64,000 nucleotides of DNA from an uncultured Alphaproteobacteria bacterium (GTDB lineage Bacteria > Pseudomonadota > Alphaproteobacteria > RF32 > CAG-239): positions 1 to 64,000 of the forward strand of contig CALXZH010000003.1 in assembly GCA_944393175.1 (NCBI GenBank), given 5' to 3'. The notes under the pieces were generated by a model. That model did not search any database. It saw nothing but the letters and a program-made list of their open reading frames with translations, and was not told where the DNA came from. The position numbers and the translations under genes were made by a program. Positions 18,653 to 27,441 of this stretch are shown here, piece after piece. Numbering within the stretch: position 1 is the first letter of the stretch; the number at the start of each line of letters is the position of its first letter.

Positions 18653-20566
18653 TTAATAAAATAATCTTAAAATTTGCCCATGTGCTTGAGAGGCGAGAGA
18701 AAGAGAATTAATAGCTAAAGATTGGCGTGTCTGTAGAGTTAGATATTGTGCAGAAGCTTCATTCATATCTGCTAAAGTTAGTTTATCCGCCCCCTCTTCT
18801 AGAACATTGGTTAAAGCAGATGTAAAATCTATTCGGGTTTGAATAATGTTGAATTGAGAACCTAAATCTTCGCTTAAACTCCGTAATTTGCCAATAGCCG
18901 ATTTTAGAGAATCGATTGATTCGAAAACATCGCTTAAACTTTGCCATAAAACTTCGCTCAAACCAATATTGCTTGATGCAATATCTTTACCTTGAACCAA
19001 AATATTATGTTCTCCAGTTTCATTAAAGTTTATTTTTAAGCTGTCCCCTTTGAGTAAATTAATACCTTTATAAGAGCTATCTTTTAAGAGCTGGTCATAT
19101 TGATTTAACGCATCATTAAATTGCTGATTATATGACGCTAAGGCTTTGTTATCTTCTAAAGAAGAGGAAAAATTGATTTCATTTGCCGGTAATTTCCAAT
19201 TGGATGTTTGTGTAATGGTGAGCTTTTGCGCTATATTGTTTGCGCTTATATCGTTCGCTGTAGAGGTTGAGGTGTTTTCATCGTGGTAATTTTTTTGTAC
19301 TACATACCATTTGGATGGTCCTCCCTTGTCGCTCAATGCTAATTTTGCACCTTGTTCAATTTCTATGGTATTGCTTCCTGCACTTGTATTATAGGTGTTA
19401 TAAATACCTGCATAGTATGTATTTAAATATACTTGGGCAGAATTTTTGATTGTTATTGTATTTCCGCCTGTCGTTGCTGTTTGTATGCCTGCTGCCATAA
19501 CTGTGGATATTTGGAGCTTACCATAAATGTTAAAGCGAGAATTTTTAAATGCATATATTCCAGTTGCCGACTGCCCCTCAGTATAGATGTTTGTTGTTGT
19601 ATTTTGTTCGATGTTAATTACAGCACTTGAGTGTGCGAGCATTCCATATCCATATTTGCCGTATGTGTGGATATTTAATTTTGTTCCCGCTGTGATATTA
19701 CAAATTGAATTGCTGGCGGTATACAGAGCACTGCCATAATGTCCGGAGACGCTCATGTTTATGTTTCCGCTGATATTTACAGTTGATGTATCTTTCGAAT
19801 AAATGGCTCCGCGTACGTTGCTGTTCGTATCATCATCATTAAATTGAGCATTTATATCTAAGTTATGCAGATTGGTTGTGTTATTTGCTCCGGCGATATA
19901 GACGGCAAAAGCTTTTCCTCGTTGAAGCGAATTACTATAATTAATACTTAAATCAGATAGTTGGCAGTTTTGTTGTGATATGTTAATCATCGTGCCGTCG
20001 GCTCTGGTATCCGTAGCTGTTATGGATGAAAATTTGCCAATGTCGCTATCAAAATCACCAAAATATCCAACTCCGACCAACTTTTGATTGGCTTTTAATT
20101 CCAGCCCGCCGGATGTAGAGATATCTCCTAAGTCAATTACCCCATAGATGCAGATTGTTTCCTTATTCGCAGCTATTGCATTTCGCAATTCTTCGGCAGT
20201 GGTGACAACCGCGCCGTTGGCTCCTACCAGATTTTCGAAATATTCTTTTGCGGGAATATTTCGAGCTTTGGTTCCGGCTTGATTCGTTATGGCTTCCATT
20301 TGCTCTAACAAATTTAGTGCCGTATCGACGCCGGTATTTGCAGCTTGAATGGTTTGTATTCCCTGCTCCATACTATTTAGCAAGTTTAACAAATCGGCCG
20401 CTCTGTTGGTGAGAGACGTTGCCTGATAGTAGCTGGATGGATTATCTATGGCAGAATTTACTTTTTTGCCGGTAGACAGAATAAGCTGCATATTATCTTG
20501 CTGAGCACTGATATTACGCAGGCTAAGTAATGTATTTCTCATTGAGGCGTTAAGAGATATCATCAT
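18653..20566 (-). CDS. Flagellin with an inserted beta-helix domain
   Basis: The ends are flagellin-like: an N-terminal helix with ISAQQDNMQLILSTGKKVNS and the NPSSYYQATSLTNRAADL segment (D0/D1), and a C-terminal helix with LGSQFNIIQTRIDF and LTLQTRQSLAINSLSLASQ. Between about residues 110 and 440 lies a parallel beta-helix in place of the usual D2/D3. It opens with TAEELRNAIAANKET, typical of pectate-lyase-like folds, and repeats short N/T/G-rich rungs. No catalytic residue could be assigned, so the insert may be purely a surface decoration. The ATG at 20564-20566 has a good GAGGTG Shine-Dalgarno. Total length 637 residues, well above a minimal flagellin. No other flagellar gene is in the window. 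Confidence 0.88.
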   Translation of the reverse strand: MMISLNASMRNTLLSLRNISAQQDNMQLILSTGKKVNSAIDNPSSYYQATSLTNRAADLLNLLNSMEQGIQTIQAANTGVDTALNLLEQMEAITNQAGTKARNIPAKEYFENLVGANGAVVTTAEELRNAIAANKETICIYGVIDLGDISTSGGLELKANQKLVGVGYFGDFDSDIGKFSSITATDTRADGTMINISQQNCQLSDLSINYSNSLQRGKAFAVYIAGANNTTNLHNLDINAQFNDDDTNSNVRGAIYSKDTSTVNISGNINMSVSGHYGSALYTASNSICNITAGTKLNIHTYGKYGYGMLAHSSAVINIEQNTTTNIYTEGQSATGIYAFKNSRFNIYGKLQISTVMAAGIQTATTGGNTITIKNSAQVYLNTYYAGIYNTYNTSAGSNTIEIEQGAKLALSDKGGPSKWYVVQKNYHDENTSTSTANDISANNIAQKLTITQTSNWKLPANEINFSSSLEDNKALASYNQQFNDALNQYDQLLKDSSYKGINLLKGDSLKINFNETGEHNILVQGKDIASSNIGLSEVLWQSLSDVFESIDSLKSAIGKLRSLSEDLGSQFNIIQTRIDFTSALTNVLEEGADKLTLADMNEASAQYLTLQTRQSLAINSLSLASQAHGQILRLFY

Positions 20567-20845
20567 CTTACACCTCGCAAAATATAATAATTAAAGGCAC
20601 GTTGATAATAATTAAAGGCACTTTTAAACACAACAAAACCTTCCGTTCGTTTGAACGAAAAGCATAAAATCCCTTTCACGGGGCTATGTTTCAATTCTTG
20701 AAACAACATTTCTTGTTGTGCCTTTTCTTTTTAGTACTAAAAATCTACGGTTAATTACTCCGTACTTTTTCAGCTTAGCAAATTTCCGTAAATTAAATGT
20801 TAATCTGAAAGTAAAAATATCTTTTTTATGTGATTGATTTTAAAA
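20567..20845 (-). promoter_or_regulatory. Long structured leader region of the flagellin gene
   Basis: This gap of over 300 bases (20567-20890) has no gene. It contains a 17-bp direct repeat (20584-20600 and 20605-20621, spaced exactly 21 bp) just upstream of the Shine-Dalgarno. It also holds an inverted repeat TTCGTT/AACGAA (20646-20659), a hairpin GTTTCAA/TTGAAAC (20688-20704), and long-range pairing of CACAACAA (20629-20636) with TTGTTGTG (20713-20720). I could not find a convincing sigma28 or sigma54 promoter. The layout suggests post-transcriptional or repressor control of flagellin; this is inference. Confidence 0.5.
20584..20621. repeat. 17-bp direct repeat, 21-bp period, upstream of flagellin
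   Basis: Two identical copies of ATAATAATTAAAGGCAC at 20584-20600 and 20605-20621. The period of two helical turns is what a dimeric DNA-binding regulator would see, and the GGCAC part can also pair with the upstream stem. Confidence 0.8.
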
Positions 20846-20874
20846 TAAAAAAACGCCGGCGTTTACCGGCGTTT
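20846..20874 (-). terminator. Intrinsic terminator of pyrG
   Basis: AAACGCCGG (20851-20859) pairs with CCGGCGTTT (20866-20874); the minus-strand transcript ends in a T run. Confidence 0.9.
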
Positions 20875-20890
20875 GCGGCTTTCTTGTCTG

Positions 20891-22543
20891 TTATAGTAAG
20901 CGACTTTTCTCTATAGCTGCTTTAACAAATGATACAAACAGCGGATGAGGATCAAACGGTTTGGACTTTAATTCAGGGTGAAACTGTACGCCGATAAACC
21001 ATGGATGATCCGGACGTTCAACAATCTCAGGCAGTCGGCCATCGGGAGATTTGCCGACGATTTTCATTCCTGCCTTATTGAGCGCGGGTTCATAAGCCAT
21101 ATTTACCTCATAGCGGTGACGGTGTCTTTCAGAGATTTTATCCGTGCCGTAGATTTTATAAACTAAAGAATCAGGCGACAGAACGCACTCATAGGCACCC
21201 AAACGCATGGTGCCGCCCAAATCTCCGTCTTTGGTGCGGATTTGCTTTGAGCCTTCTTTGTTCCACTCGGTCATCAGACCTATAACAGGCGTGCAATTTG
21301 AACCGGCAATTTCCGTGGTGTTGGCATCGGAAATACCTGCAATGTGGCGCATGGTTTCAATAACAGCCATTTGCATACCAAAGCAAATGCCTAAAAACGG
21401 TAATTTATTCTTTCTGGCATATTCAATTGCCAATATCTTGCCTTCCGTCCCTCTGGCACCAAAACCGCCCGGAACCAAAACCGCGCTGACATCGTTTAAG
21501 TGAGCGGCAGCTCCGTCCTTTTCAATGTCTTCAGAATCAATCCATTTGATTTTAACCTTATAGTGGTTAGCAATGCCGCCGTGGCTCAAGGCTTCGCCCA
21601 AAGATTTATAAGCCTCAAGAAGTTGAGTATATTTACCGACCACGCCAATGCGGACTTCGCCTTCCGGGTGGGCAATAATATCAACGATTTTTTCCCATTT
21701 GCTTAAATCGGCCGGTGCCGGGTTTTCAATCCCAAAATATTTGCAGACTTGGGCATCCATCCCCTCTTTGGAATAAGCAATCGGAACCTGGTAGATATTG
21801 GCGGCATCTTTGGCGGCAATTACGTTTTCTTCACGGATATTGCAAAACAGTGCAATCTTGCGTTTTTCGTTTTGCGGAATATCCATTTGCGTGCGGCACA
21901 ACAACATATCCGGCTGAATTCCATATTCTTGTAGCTTTTTTACCGAGTGTTGGGTCGGTTTGGTTTTGAGCTCGCCTGCCGTCGGAATATAGGGCAATAA
22001 GGTCACATGGATAAACATGGAGCGGTCGCGTCCTACCTCATAAGCCAGTTGGCGAATCGCCTCAAGATAAGGTTGTCCTTCAATATCACCAACCGTTCCG
22101 CCGATTTCGCACAAAACAAAATCTTCGTCGGTTATATCTGACAAAATAAAGTCTTTAATTTCGTTGGTAACATGCGGAATAACTTGAATTGTCGCGCCCA
22201 AATAGTCACCATGGCGTTCTTTATCAATGACTCTTTGATAAATTTTTCCGGTGGTAACGCTATCTGTTCTTTTGGCCGGAACGCCGGAAAAACGCTCATA
22301 GTGCCCTAAATCAAGGTCGGCTTCGGTGCCGTCATCTGTTACATAGACTTCACCGTGTTGATACGGGCTCATGGTGCCGGGGTCAACATTTAGGTAAGGG
22401 TCAAGTTTGCGAAGTCGAACCTTAAACCCCCTCGCCTGCAACAGTGATGCCAGCGAAGCTGAGGCCAAACCTTTTCCGAGAGAGGAAACGACACCGCCGG
22501 TGATGAATATAAATTTTGGTTGTGTATTCATTGTGTTAGTCAT
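20891..22543 (-). CDS. pyrG: CTP synthase
   Basis: PyrG converts UTP to CTP with ATP and glutamine. The 550-residue protein has the synthetase domain first, with the P-loop-like [37 protein letters not shown] and the GGTVGDIEG strand. The class-I glutamine amidotransferase follows, with the catalytic Cys in LGICFGMQ and His/Glu in [12 protein letters not shown]. Length is typical. It ends at a clear terminator and lies 89 bases after secG, from which it is separated by another terminator, so it may have its own promoter. secG-pyrG linkage is standard in alphaproteobacteria. Confidence 0.97.
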   Translation of the reverse strand: MTNTMNTQPKFIFITGGVVSSLGKGLASASLASLLQARGFKVRLRKLDPYLNVDPGTMSPYQHGEVYVTDDGTEADLDLGHYERFSGVPAKRTDSVTTGKIYQRVIDKERHGDYLGATIQVIPHVTNEIKDFILSDITDEDFVLCEIGGTVGDIEGQPYLEAIRQLAYEVGRDRSMFIHVTLLPYIPTAGELKTKPTQHSVKKLQEYGIQPDMLLCRTQMDIPQNEKRKIALFCNIREENVIAAKDAANIYQVPIAYSKEGMDAQVCKYFGIENPAPADLSKWEKIVDIIAHPEGEVRIGVVGKYTQLLEAYKSLGEALSHGGIANHYKVKIKWIDSEDIEKDGAAAHLNDVSAVLVPGGFGARGTEGKILAIEYARKNKLPFLGICFGMQMAVIETMRHIAGISDANTTEIAGSNCTPVIGLMTEWNKEGSKQIRTKDGDLGGTMRLGAYECVLSPDSLVYKIYGTDKISERHRHRYEVNMAYEPALNKAGMKIVGKSPDGRLPEIVERPDHPWFIGVQFHPELKSKPFDPHPLFVSFVKAAIEKSRLL

Positions 22544-22581
22544 TTTAGTTTATCCTTGATTTTCCCTTATTTAAAAGTGAC

Positions 22582-22612
22582 AAAGGCACCTTGGTTGAAG
22601 GTGCCTTTTATT
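22582..22612 (-). terminator. Intrinsic terminator after secG
   Basis: A perfect 11-bp stem, AAAGGCACCTT (22582-22592) with AAGGTGCCTTT (22598-22608). It stands between secG and pyrG and could work in both directions or attenuate readthrough into pyrG. Confidence 0.8.
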
Positions 22613-22632
22613 TTTGAGAGTTTGTTCATCTG

Positions 22633-22950
22633 CTATTCCGCTGCTACCGGTGCTGATGGTGCGCTGGGCACGTTATCTGCCGCCGGAGCGGTCTCTAAAA
22701 TTGAGGTAGCTTTCGGTTCTGCACTCTTATATAGCAGTGAGAGCGAAAGGCTGGTGATAAAAAACAGAGTGGCTAAAATAGCGGTCAATCGGGTTAAGAA
22801 GTTGCCGGTTCCTCTGGCACTCAATATACTGTTTGCGCCACTACCGCCACCTAAACCGTCTAATGCACCGCCGCTGGAACGCTGCATTAAAATTACGCTC
22901 ACCAAAAATATTGCTATCAACAAATGGATAACCAACAAAACCGTTTCCAT
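22633..22950 (-). CDS. secG: Preprotein translocase subunit SecG
   Basis: SecG is the small auxiliary subunit of the SecYEG protein-export channel. The 105-residue protein has two hydrophobic helices (about 1-22 and 52-72). The connecting Gly/Ser loop contains QRSSGGALDGLGGG, the family signature, and an Ala/Pro-rich C-terminal tail follows, as in other alphaproteobacterial SecG proteins. It lies 49 bases downstream of tpiA, on the same strand, in the conserved tpiA-secG-pyrG order. Confidence 0.93.
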   Translation of the reverse strand: METVLLVIHLLIAIFLVSVILMQRSSGGALDGLGGGSGANSILSARGTGNFLTRLTAILATLFFITSLSLSLLYKSAEPKATSILETAPAADNVPSAPSAPVAAE

Positions 22951-22998
22951 TATTTATTCCTTTCGCATCTTATCTGTTATTTTTAATTTGTGCTGATA

Positions 22999-23763
22999 TT
23001 AACAGCAACCTGCGTTTTTGGCAATACCTAAAAAGTCAGCGGCTTTTAAGCTTGCTCCGCCGATTAGGGCGCCGTCAACATCTTCTAAGCTCAAAAACTC
23101 TTTGGCATTGCCCGGTTTTACGGAACCGCCATAGAGAATTCTCATCTTTCCGGCTTGAGCTTTACCTAATTTTTTAGCTAAGGCTTTACGAACTGCGGCA
23201 TGAACTTCTTCAACATCTGCCGGAGTCGGAGTCTTACCGGTACCAATAGCCCAAATCGGTTCATAAGCAATAACCGTATCGGCGGCCGTCGAATCTTCGG
23301 GTACGGAACCGGCAATTTGAGAAGTGCATACATCCAAGGTCTTGCCAGAATCGCGTTCCGCCTCAGATTCGCCAATGCAAATAATGGTTTTTAAGCCGTT
23401 TGCATGAGCAGCTTTTGCTTTCTTTGCAACGATTTCGTTGGTTTCGCCATGGTCGGCACGACGTTCGGAGTGACCCAAAATAACATAAGAACAGCCGATT
23501 TCTTTAATCATGGCAGGGCTGATGTCGCCGGTGTGGGCGCCTTTGTTCTCCCAGTGGCTGTCTTGTGCGCCGAGAGCTACTTTTGAACCTCTTAAGGTCT
23601 TTTTGACAGAAGTCAATAAAGTAGCCGGAGGACAAATCAAAAATTCACATCCGGGTTTGCCCAGTTTTTTAACTTCTGCAACGATTTCTTTTGCTAATTC
23701 AACACCTTCGGACAGAAGACCATTCATCTTCCAGTTGCCGGCAATGAGTTTTTTACGAGCCAT
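22999..23763 (-). CDS. tpiA: Triosephosphate isomerase
   Basis: TpiA interconverts dihydroxyacetone phosphate and glyceraldehyde-3-phosphate. I choose the ATG at 23761-23763 (254 residues, MARKKLIAGNWKMNG). The Shine-Dalgarno AAAAGG abuts the upstream in-frame ATG at 23772, which would be too close, but is well spaced from this one. Catalytic residues are visible: Asn/Lys in GNWKMN, His in ILGHSERR, and Glu in AYEPIWAIGTG; the phosphate loop YGGSVKP and GGASL complete the barrel. The protein ends in the unusual NAGCC. Confidence 0.96.
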   Translation of the reverse strand: MARKKLIAGNWKMNGLLSEGVELAKEIVAEVKKLGKPGCEFLICPPATLLTSVKKTLRGSKVALGAQDSHWENKGAHTGDISPAMIKEIGCSYVILGHSERRADHGETNEIVAKKAKAAHANGLKTIICIGESEAERDSGKTLDVCTSQIAGSVPEDSTAADTVIAYEPIWAIGTGKTPTPADVEEVHAAVRKALAKKLGKAQAGKMRILYGGSVKPGNAKEFLSLEDVDGALIGGASLKAADFLGIAKNAGCC

Positions 23764-23866
23764 TTTCTTCATCCTTTTAAAATTTATGTTTATTTTGAGC
23801 TTTTTCTATCACAGCTAAAAATTTTTTTCCAGTATAAAAAACTTTTCAACATTAATATTTAAGTCA

Positions 23867-23896
23867 TTGCATAAATTATTAAAATTGCCATATAAT
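23867..23896 (+). promoter_or_regulatory. Sigma70-like promoter of ppiD
   Basis: TTGCAT, 18 bases, TATAAT; about 46 bases before the chosen ppiD start. Confidence 0.6.
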
Positions 23897-23942
23897 TGCT
23901 CAGTTTTAAAAGTATAACAGTTGTTATAGGATTTTTTTGGTT

Positions 23943-25820
23943 ATGATGAACAAATTTAGAAGACTTCAGGAAACATGGCTTTCCAAGTTTATTTTGATTT
24001 TAACGGCTCTCAGCTTTATGTCTCTGTTTGGCGTATCGGGCTATATGGGTAGCGTCGGTAAGAACAAACCCGTTATTAAAGTAGATGAGTATGAGGTGTT
24101 GCAGAGCGATATTGCTCAGAGATTGGAGCAACAAACGCAGCTTGCCAAGGGACTTTTCGGCGATAATCTCGATATTAATGACAATATTAAAAATGCCATG
24201 TTACAAGGAATTGTTCAAAAAGCCTTAACAGATACAATTATTCAAAAAACCGCCGATGTACAAAATATTAATATCAGCGATAATCTGGTACGCAAAATTA
24301 TTTATTCTCAGGCGGAATTCTTGGATGCAAACGGAAATTTCGATTTGCAAAAACTCAGACGTGTTTTGGCCGCAAGCGGTTGGACCGAAAAGCGCTATAT
24401 TGACAGCTTGAAGTTGGATATTATTAAACAGCAACTTATTCAAAATCCTGCAGACTATATGCATGTACCTAATATTTTGGCAAAATATTTAACTCAAGCA
24501 GAAAACCAAAAACGTATTTTTAAATATGTTAAAGTTGATCCTGCAAAAGTTAAAATCGATCGCGAGATTTCACAAGACGAAATTGAGCAATATTATGAAG
24601 ATTTTAATGCTGAGTTTGTTGCTCCGGAAGAAAGAGATGTTTCATTTATTGTTTTATCGACCGATGATATTGCCGCTAAAATAAATATCAGCGACGCTGA
24701 TGTGGAGGCTTATTATCAGGAAAATATTGCTCAATTTGAAACACCTGAAACCAGAGACGTTTTGCAAATGGTGTTTGATAGTGAAGAAACTGCACAAAAA
24801 GCAAGCCAAGCTCTTAAAGAAGGTCAAGATTTTTACAAAGTTGCCAAAGAACTGGCCGGACAAGATAAATCTGCCACAGATTTGGGATATGTTTCTCAAG
24901 ATATGTTGATTGCAGATATGGCAGAACCTGTTTTTGCAGCTGCAAAAAATGATGTCATCGGGCCGGTTAAATCCGAAATGGGATGGCATTTGATGAAAGT
25001 TGTCGGTATTAAGTCCGGGGCAAAAATGGATAAAAATAAAGCCAATAACAAAATTGTAGATACTCTTCGCAAAGACAGAGCTTATGAAGAAGCTTATGAA
25101 ATTTCTTCACAAATCGAAGACAAAATCGGTGCCGGTGCAACCTTAGCCGATATTGCCAAAGATATGAATGTTAAAGTTTATGAAGTCAAAGGTTTGAGCG
25201 AAGACGGAAAAGCTAAAAGCGAGCCGAAAGCATATGCTTCTTTGCTTAAAAGTAATGATTTTGTTGATACCGCCTTTTCATATAATGTTGATGAGGTTAG
25301 TCAAGTGGTTGAAACAAATGACGGATTTATGGTCTTGAAAGTTAATGCCATTCGGGATGCCCATCCAAAGACAATTGATGAGGTTAAAGGAGAAATCGAA
25401 GCCCTTTGGGAGACAAATGAAAGAAGTGCAATTGCTCAAGAAATCGTTAATGACGTGATGCATGATTTGGAAACCGGCGAAGAGATTGAAAAAGTTGCTG
25501 CACGCAACCAACTAGCTCTTCTGAAAACGGAGCCTCTCACCCGTAATAAAAATTTTGAGGCAATTGCTCCGAACGTTATGTTGGAATTGTTTCAAGAAAC
25601 AGCCGGTATGCCTAAGTTGATTAATAATGACGGTGTTCAAATCATTGCCGTTGCAACAGATGTAGCTTCAACTGTAAAACCTTCTCAGGAAGAAATTGAT
25701 ACGGTTGCCAGAAAAGCAAAAATGGATTTAACTAACGATTATGCTTATACCTTAATTGAGGATTTTGGCTCAGATTATGATGTCAGAGTTAAATACCGCC
25801 TCTTAGGATTAGCTGATTAA
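23943..25820 (+). CDS. ppiD: Peptidyl-prolyl isomerase/chaperone PpiD
   Basis: PpiD-type proteins are inner-membrane-anchored periplasmic chaperones at the exit of the Sec translocon. From the ATG at 23943 the protein has 626 residues: a cytoplasmic basic start (NKFRRLQETWLSKF), one membrane helix at about 17-36, a SurA_N-like chaperone region, and a parvulin domain around residues 245-355 with VLQMVF and WHLMKVV. A helical C-terminal part follows. A TTG six bases upstream is in frame but less likely as the start. Divergent from tpiA-secG, consistent with conserved alphaproteobacterial order. In many alphas anthranilate synthase genes follow; here they do not. Confidence 0.9.
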   Translation: MMNKFRRLQETWLSKFILILTALSFMSLFGVSGYMGSVGKNKPVIKVDEYEVLQSDIAQRLEQQTQLAKGLFGDNLDINDNIKNAMLQGIVQKALTDTIIQKTADVQNINISDNLVRKIIYSQAEFLDANGNFDLQKLRRVLAASGWTEKRYIDSLKLDIIKQQLIQNPADYMHVPNILAKYLTQAENQKRIFKYVKVDPAKVKIDREISQDEIEQYYEDFNAEFVAPEERDVSFIVLSTDDIAAKINISDADVEAYYQENIAQFETPETRDVLQMVFDSEETAQKASQALKEGQDFYKVAKELAGQDKSATDLGYVSQDMLIADMAEPVFAAAKNDVIGPVKSEMGWHLMKVVGIKSGAKMDKNKANNKIVDTLRKDRAYEEAYEISSQIEDKIGAGATLADIAKDMNVKVYEVKGLSEDGKAKSEPKAYASLLKSNDFVDTAFSYNVDEVSQVVETNDGFMVLKVNAIRDAHPKTIDEVKGEIEALWETNERSAIAQEIVNDVMHDLETGEEIEKVAARNQLALLKTEPLTRNKNFEAIAPNVMLELFQETAGMPKLINNDGVQIIAVATDVASTVKPSQEEIDTVARKAKMDLTNDYAYTLIEDFGSDYDVRVKYRLLGLAD

Positions 25821-25841
25821 TTAAATCAGAATTTATGTAAT

Positions 25842-25877
25842 TGAGAGAGCACTTCGGGTGTTCTCTCTTTTTTTATT
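25842..25877 (+). terminator. Intrinsic terminator of ppiD
   Basis: AGAGAGCAC and GTGTTCTCT pair around a TTCGG loop, followed by seven T. Confidence 0.9.
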
Positions 25878-25884
25878 TCGGAAA

Positions 25885-25913
25885 TTGACAAAATCAAAAA
25901 ATCATAATATAGT
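25885..25913 (+). promoter_or_regulatory. Strong sigma70-like promoter of the small membrane orphans
   Basis: TTGACA, exactly 17 bases, TATAGT. Transcription would start near 25920, leaving an AT-rich leader of roughly 40 bases with no Shine-Dalgarno before the ATG at 25963. Confidence 0.75.
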
Positions 25914-25962
25914 TCTGCCGAATTATGTATTTTTGTGTTTATTAATCTAAACTTTAAAATTT

Positions 25963-26337
25963 ATGGAAAATTTTGATTTGTTAATGTTGACTTTGATTGG
26001 CTTGATTTCGATTGTCTTATTTCGTAATCAGCTTATCTCGGTTGTTTGGAAAATATTTTATGCTAATCTTTCGGATGAAAAGTTGGAACAAGTCGTTCGA
26101 AAGGAATATGAAACTTATGAATCAGACCGCAGTGCCTACAATGAAGAGGGGCTTACTTGGCTTTTGCAAATGGCTCAACATCTGCAAATTGTTTGGAAAC
26201 ACAAACAATTTTCTGGGGTGGGTCATTCTTTGAAATCTCATTTTGACAAGAATCAGGTGCTTTCATACTGGAAAAATGCGGAAGAAAATCTTATTTCGGA
26301 AATAAATCGTCGTAAATATTTTAATGCATTAACTTAA
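25963..26337 (+). CDS. Small membrane-anchored orphan, paralogue 1
   Basis: A 124-residue protein with one N-terminal hydrophobic segment (about 5-30) and a hydrophilic helical remainder. It has the same plan as the next gene and the same C-terminal signature: an E.E....EI.RR.YFN motif (here NLISEINRRKYFNAL). I recognise no family. The two genes are separated by 12 bases, so they form an operon under the TTGACA promoter. The ATG has no Shine-Dalgarno, only AT-rich leader. Probably an inner-membrane protein with a cytoplasmic helical domain; function unknown. Confidence 0.65.
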   Translation: MENFDLLMLTLIGLISIVLFRNQLISVVWKIFYANLSDEKLEQVVRKEYETYESDRSAYNEEGLTWLLQMAQHLQIVWKHKQFSGVGHSLKSHFDKNQVLSYWKNAEENLISEINRRKYFNALT

Positions 26338-26349
26338 AACTAAAAAGCC

Positions 26350-26754
26350 ATGAAAATTTTATTTATTATTGTATTAGTTGTCTTAGGGCTATACTTTATT
26401 TTATTTTATGTTTGGCCATGGAGTTTTGCCGTGTATTTGCGGTGCATGTCCATGCGCGACACAGAGGCTTATTTTCTTAAGCTATACCGCAGATATTTGG
26501 AACAACCTCGGAATTTTAATGATCATGAGGTTTGTAATATTCGAGAAGTCGCTCAAGCTTCGTGTGCCGTTTGGCGTGAGGCAATTGATGCCGCTAAACA
26601 AGATATGGCTACTGAAACCGATGCTCAGGAGCTGGACTATATTGAACGAGAAATTGCTTATTGCACTCAAAAAGTTAAGTTCTGGAGCGAAGCTATTGAT
26701 ATTTTGGATAAAGAAATTGCAAGAAGACAATATTTTAACACTTTTTGCAATTAA
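26350..26754 (+). CDS. Small membrane-anchored orphan, paralogue 2
   Basis: A 134-residue protein with a strongly hydrophobic N-terminus (about 2-30, LFIIVLVVLGLYFILF), then a helical domain ending in LDKEIARRQYFNTF, which matches the IxRRxYFN end of the preceding gene. The two probably arose by duplication and then diverged strongly. No Shine-Dalgarno is visible before the ATG. The gene ends directly at a bidirectional terminator. No function can be assigned. Confidence 0.65.
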   Translation: MKILFIIVLVVLGLYFILFYVWPWSFAVYLRCMSMRDTEAYFLKLYRRYLEQPRNFNDHEVCNIREVAQASCAVWREAIDAAKQDMATETDAQELDYIEREIAYCTQKVKFWSEAIDILDKEIARRQYFNTFCN

Positions 26755-26760
26755 TTAAAA

Positions 26761-26790
26761 AAAAGAGCCGATTTGCATATCGGCTCTTTT
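26761..26790. terminator. Bidirectional intrinsic terminator
   Basis: A perfect 12-bp stem AAAAGAGCCGAT/ATCGGCTCTTTT with loop TTGCAT; serves the orphan pair on + and the CxxC membrane protein on -. Confidence 0.9.
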
Positions 26791-26801
26791 GCTTGTATAA
26801 C

Positions 26802-27344
26802 TTAAAAATTGTATAGATCAGACCCTATTTCGCCGGCTTTTTGACAAAGCGGGTAATAATAAAAATATGTGCTGACTATTAGTAATGATACGACCGGAAC
26901 TGCCACTTTTTCAAACGGAAAATGTGCATGTCCGCCATTTTTGGCTTTCATCCATTGATAAAAATCAGACGACCAAATCATTACAAATGCGCCAACAATG
27001 GTGCTGAACAAAAACGGATCTATATAAAAGATGCCAATCACCTGAGCATTGTAGGGAATTTCGCTGATATAAACGAATCCTATCATTGCAACACTGATTA
27101 TCTGTATTAACCAGTCCCTGCCCTTAAATTGCCAACCTTTGGAATCAAACCATTTAATTGTCCAAAAACCAATCATGACTAGCATAGCACCGGCCCAAAC
27201 GCCTACCACGCTGTCATCTACCCCTAATTGTCTGGCAATTTCAAGTGAGGCTCCGACAGCAACCGTGCAAACGGCGCAGGCCGGATTGGCATAGGCTGTG
27301 GATACAACAAAGATACTTAGCAGTAATACCAATATTAAAGTCAT
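26802..27344 (-). CDS. Multispan membrane protein with a CxxC motif
   Basis: A 180-residue protein with a cleavable-looking signal (about 1-19, ending ANPA), then a CAVCTVAVGA motif and about four further hydrophobic segments. I recall similar uncharacterised membrane proteins with the 'ACAVCTVA...LGVDD...W.G' start in several anaerobic or small-genome bacteria, but no function is known to me. The CxxC placed at the membrane surface suggests metal or redox chemistry; this is inference. A moderate AAAGGG Shine-Dalgarno precedes the ATG. The gene stands alone between two terminated units. Confidence 0.75.
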   Translation of the reverse strand: MTLILVLLLSIFVVSTAYANPACAVCTVAVGASLEIARQLGVDDSVVGVWAGAMLVMIGFWTIKWFDSKGWQFKGRDWLIQIISVAMIGFVYISEIPYNAQVIGIFYIDPFLFSTIVGAFVMIWSSDFYQWMKAKNGGHAHFPFEKVAVPVVSLLIVSTYFYYYPLCQKAGEIGSDLYNF

Positions 27345-27441
27345 TTTTTACCCTTTCTAATATATCAATATCTATATGTAATATAAATACTATGTATTAA
27401 AACAGTCAAGTATATTTCTTGCTTTATTTTATTATGTTCTT

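Noticed and set aside
20581-20760. A sigma28 or sigma54 promoter for flagellin
   Set aside because: No TAAA-N15-GCCGATAA or TGGCAC-N5-TTGC match could be found on the minus strand; the start site is left open.
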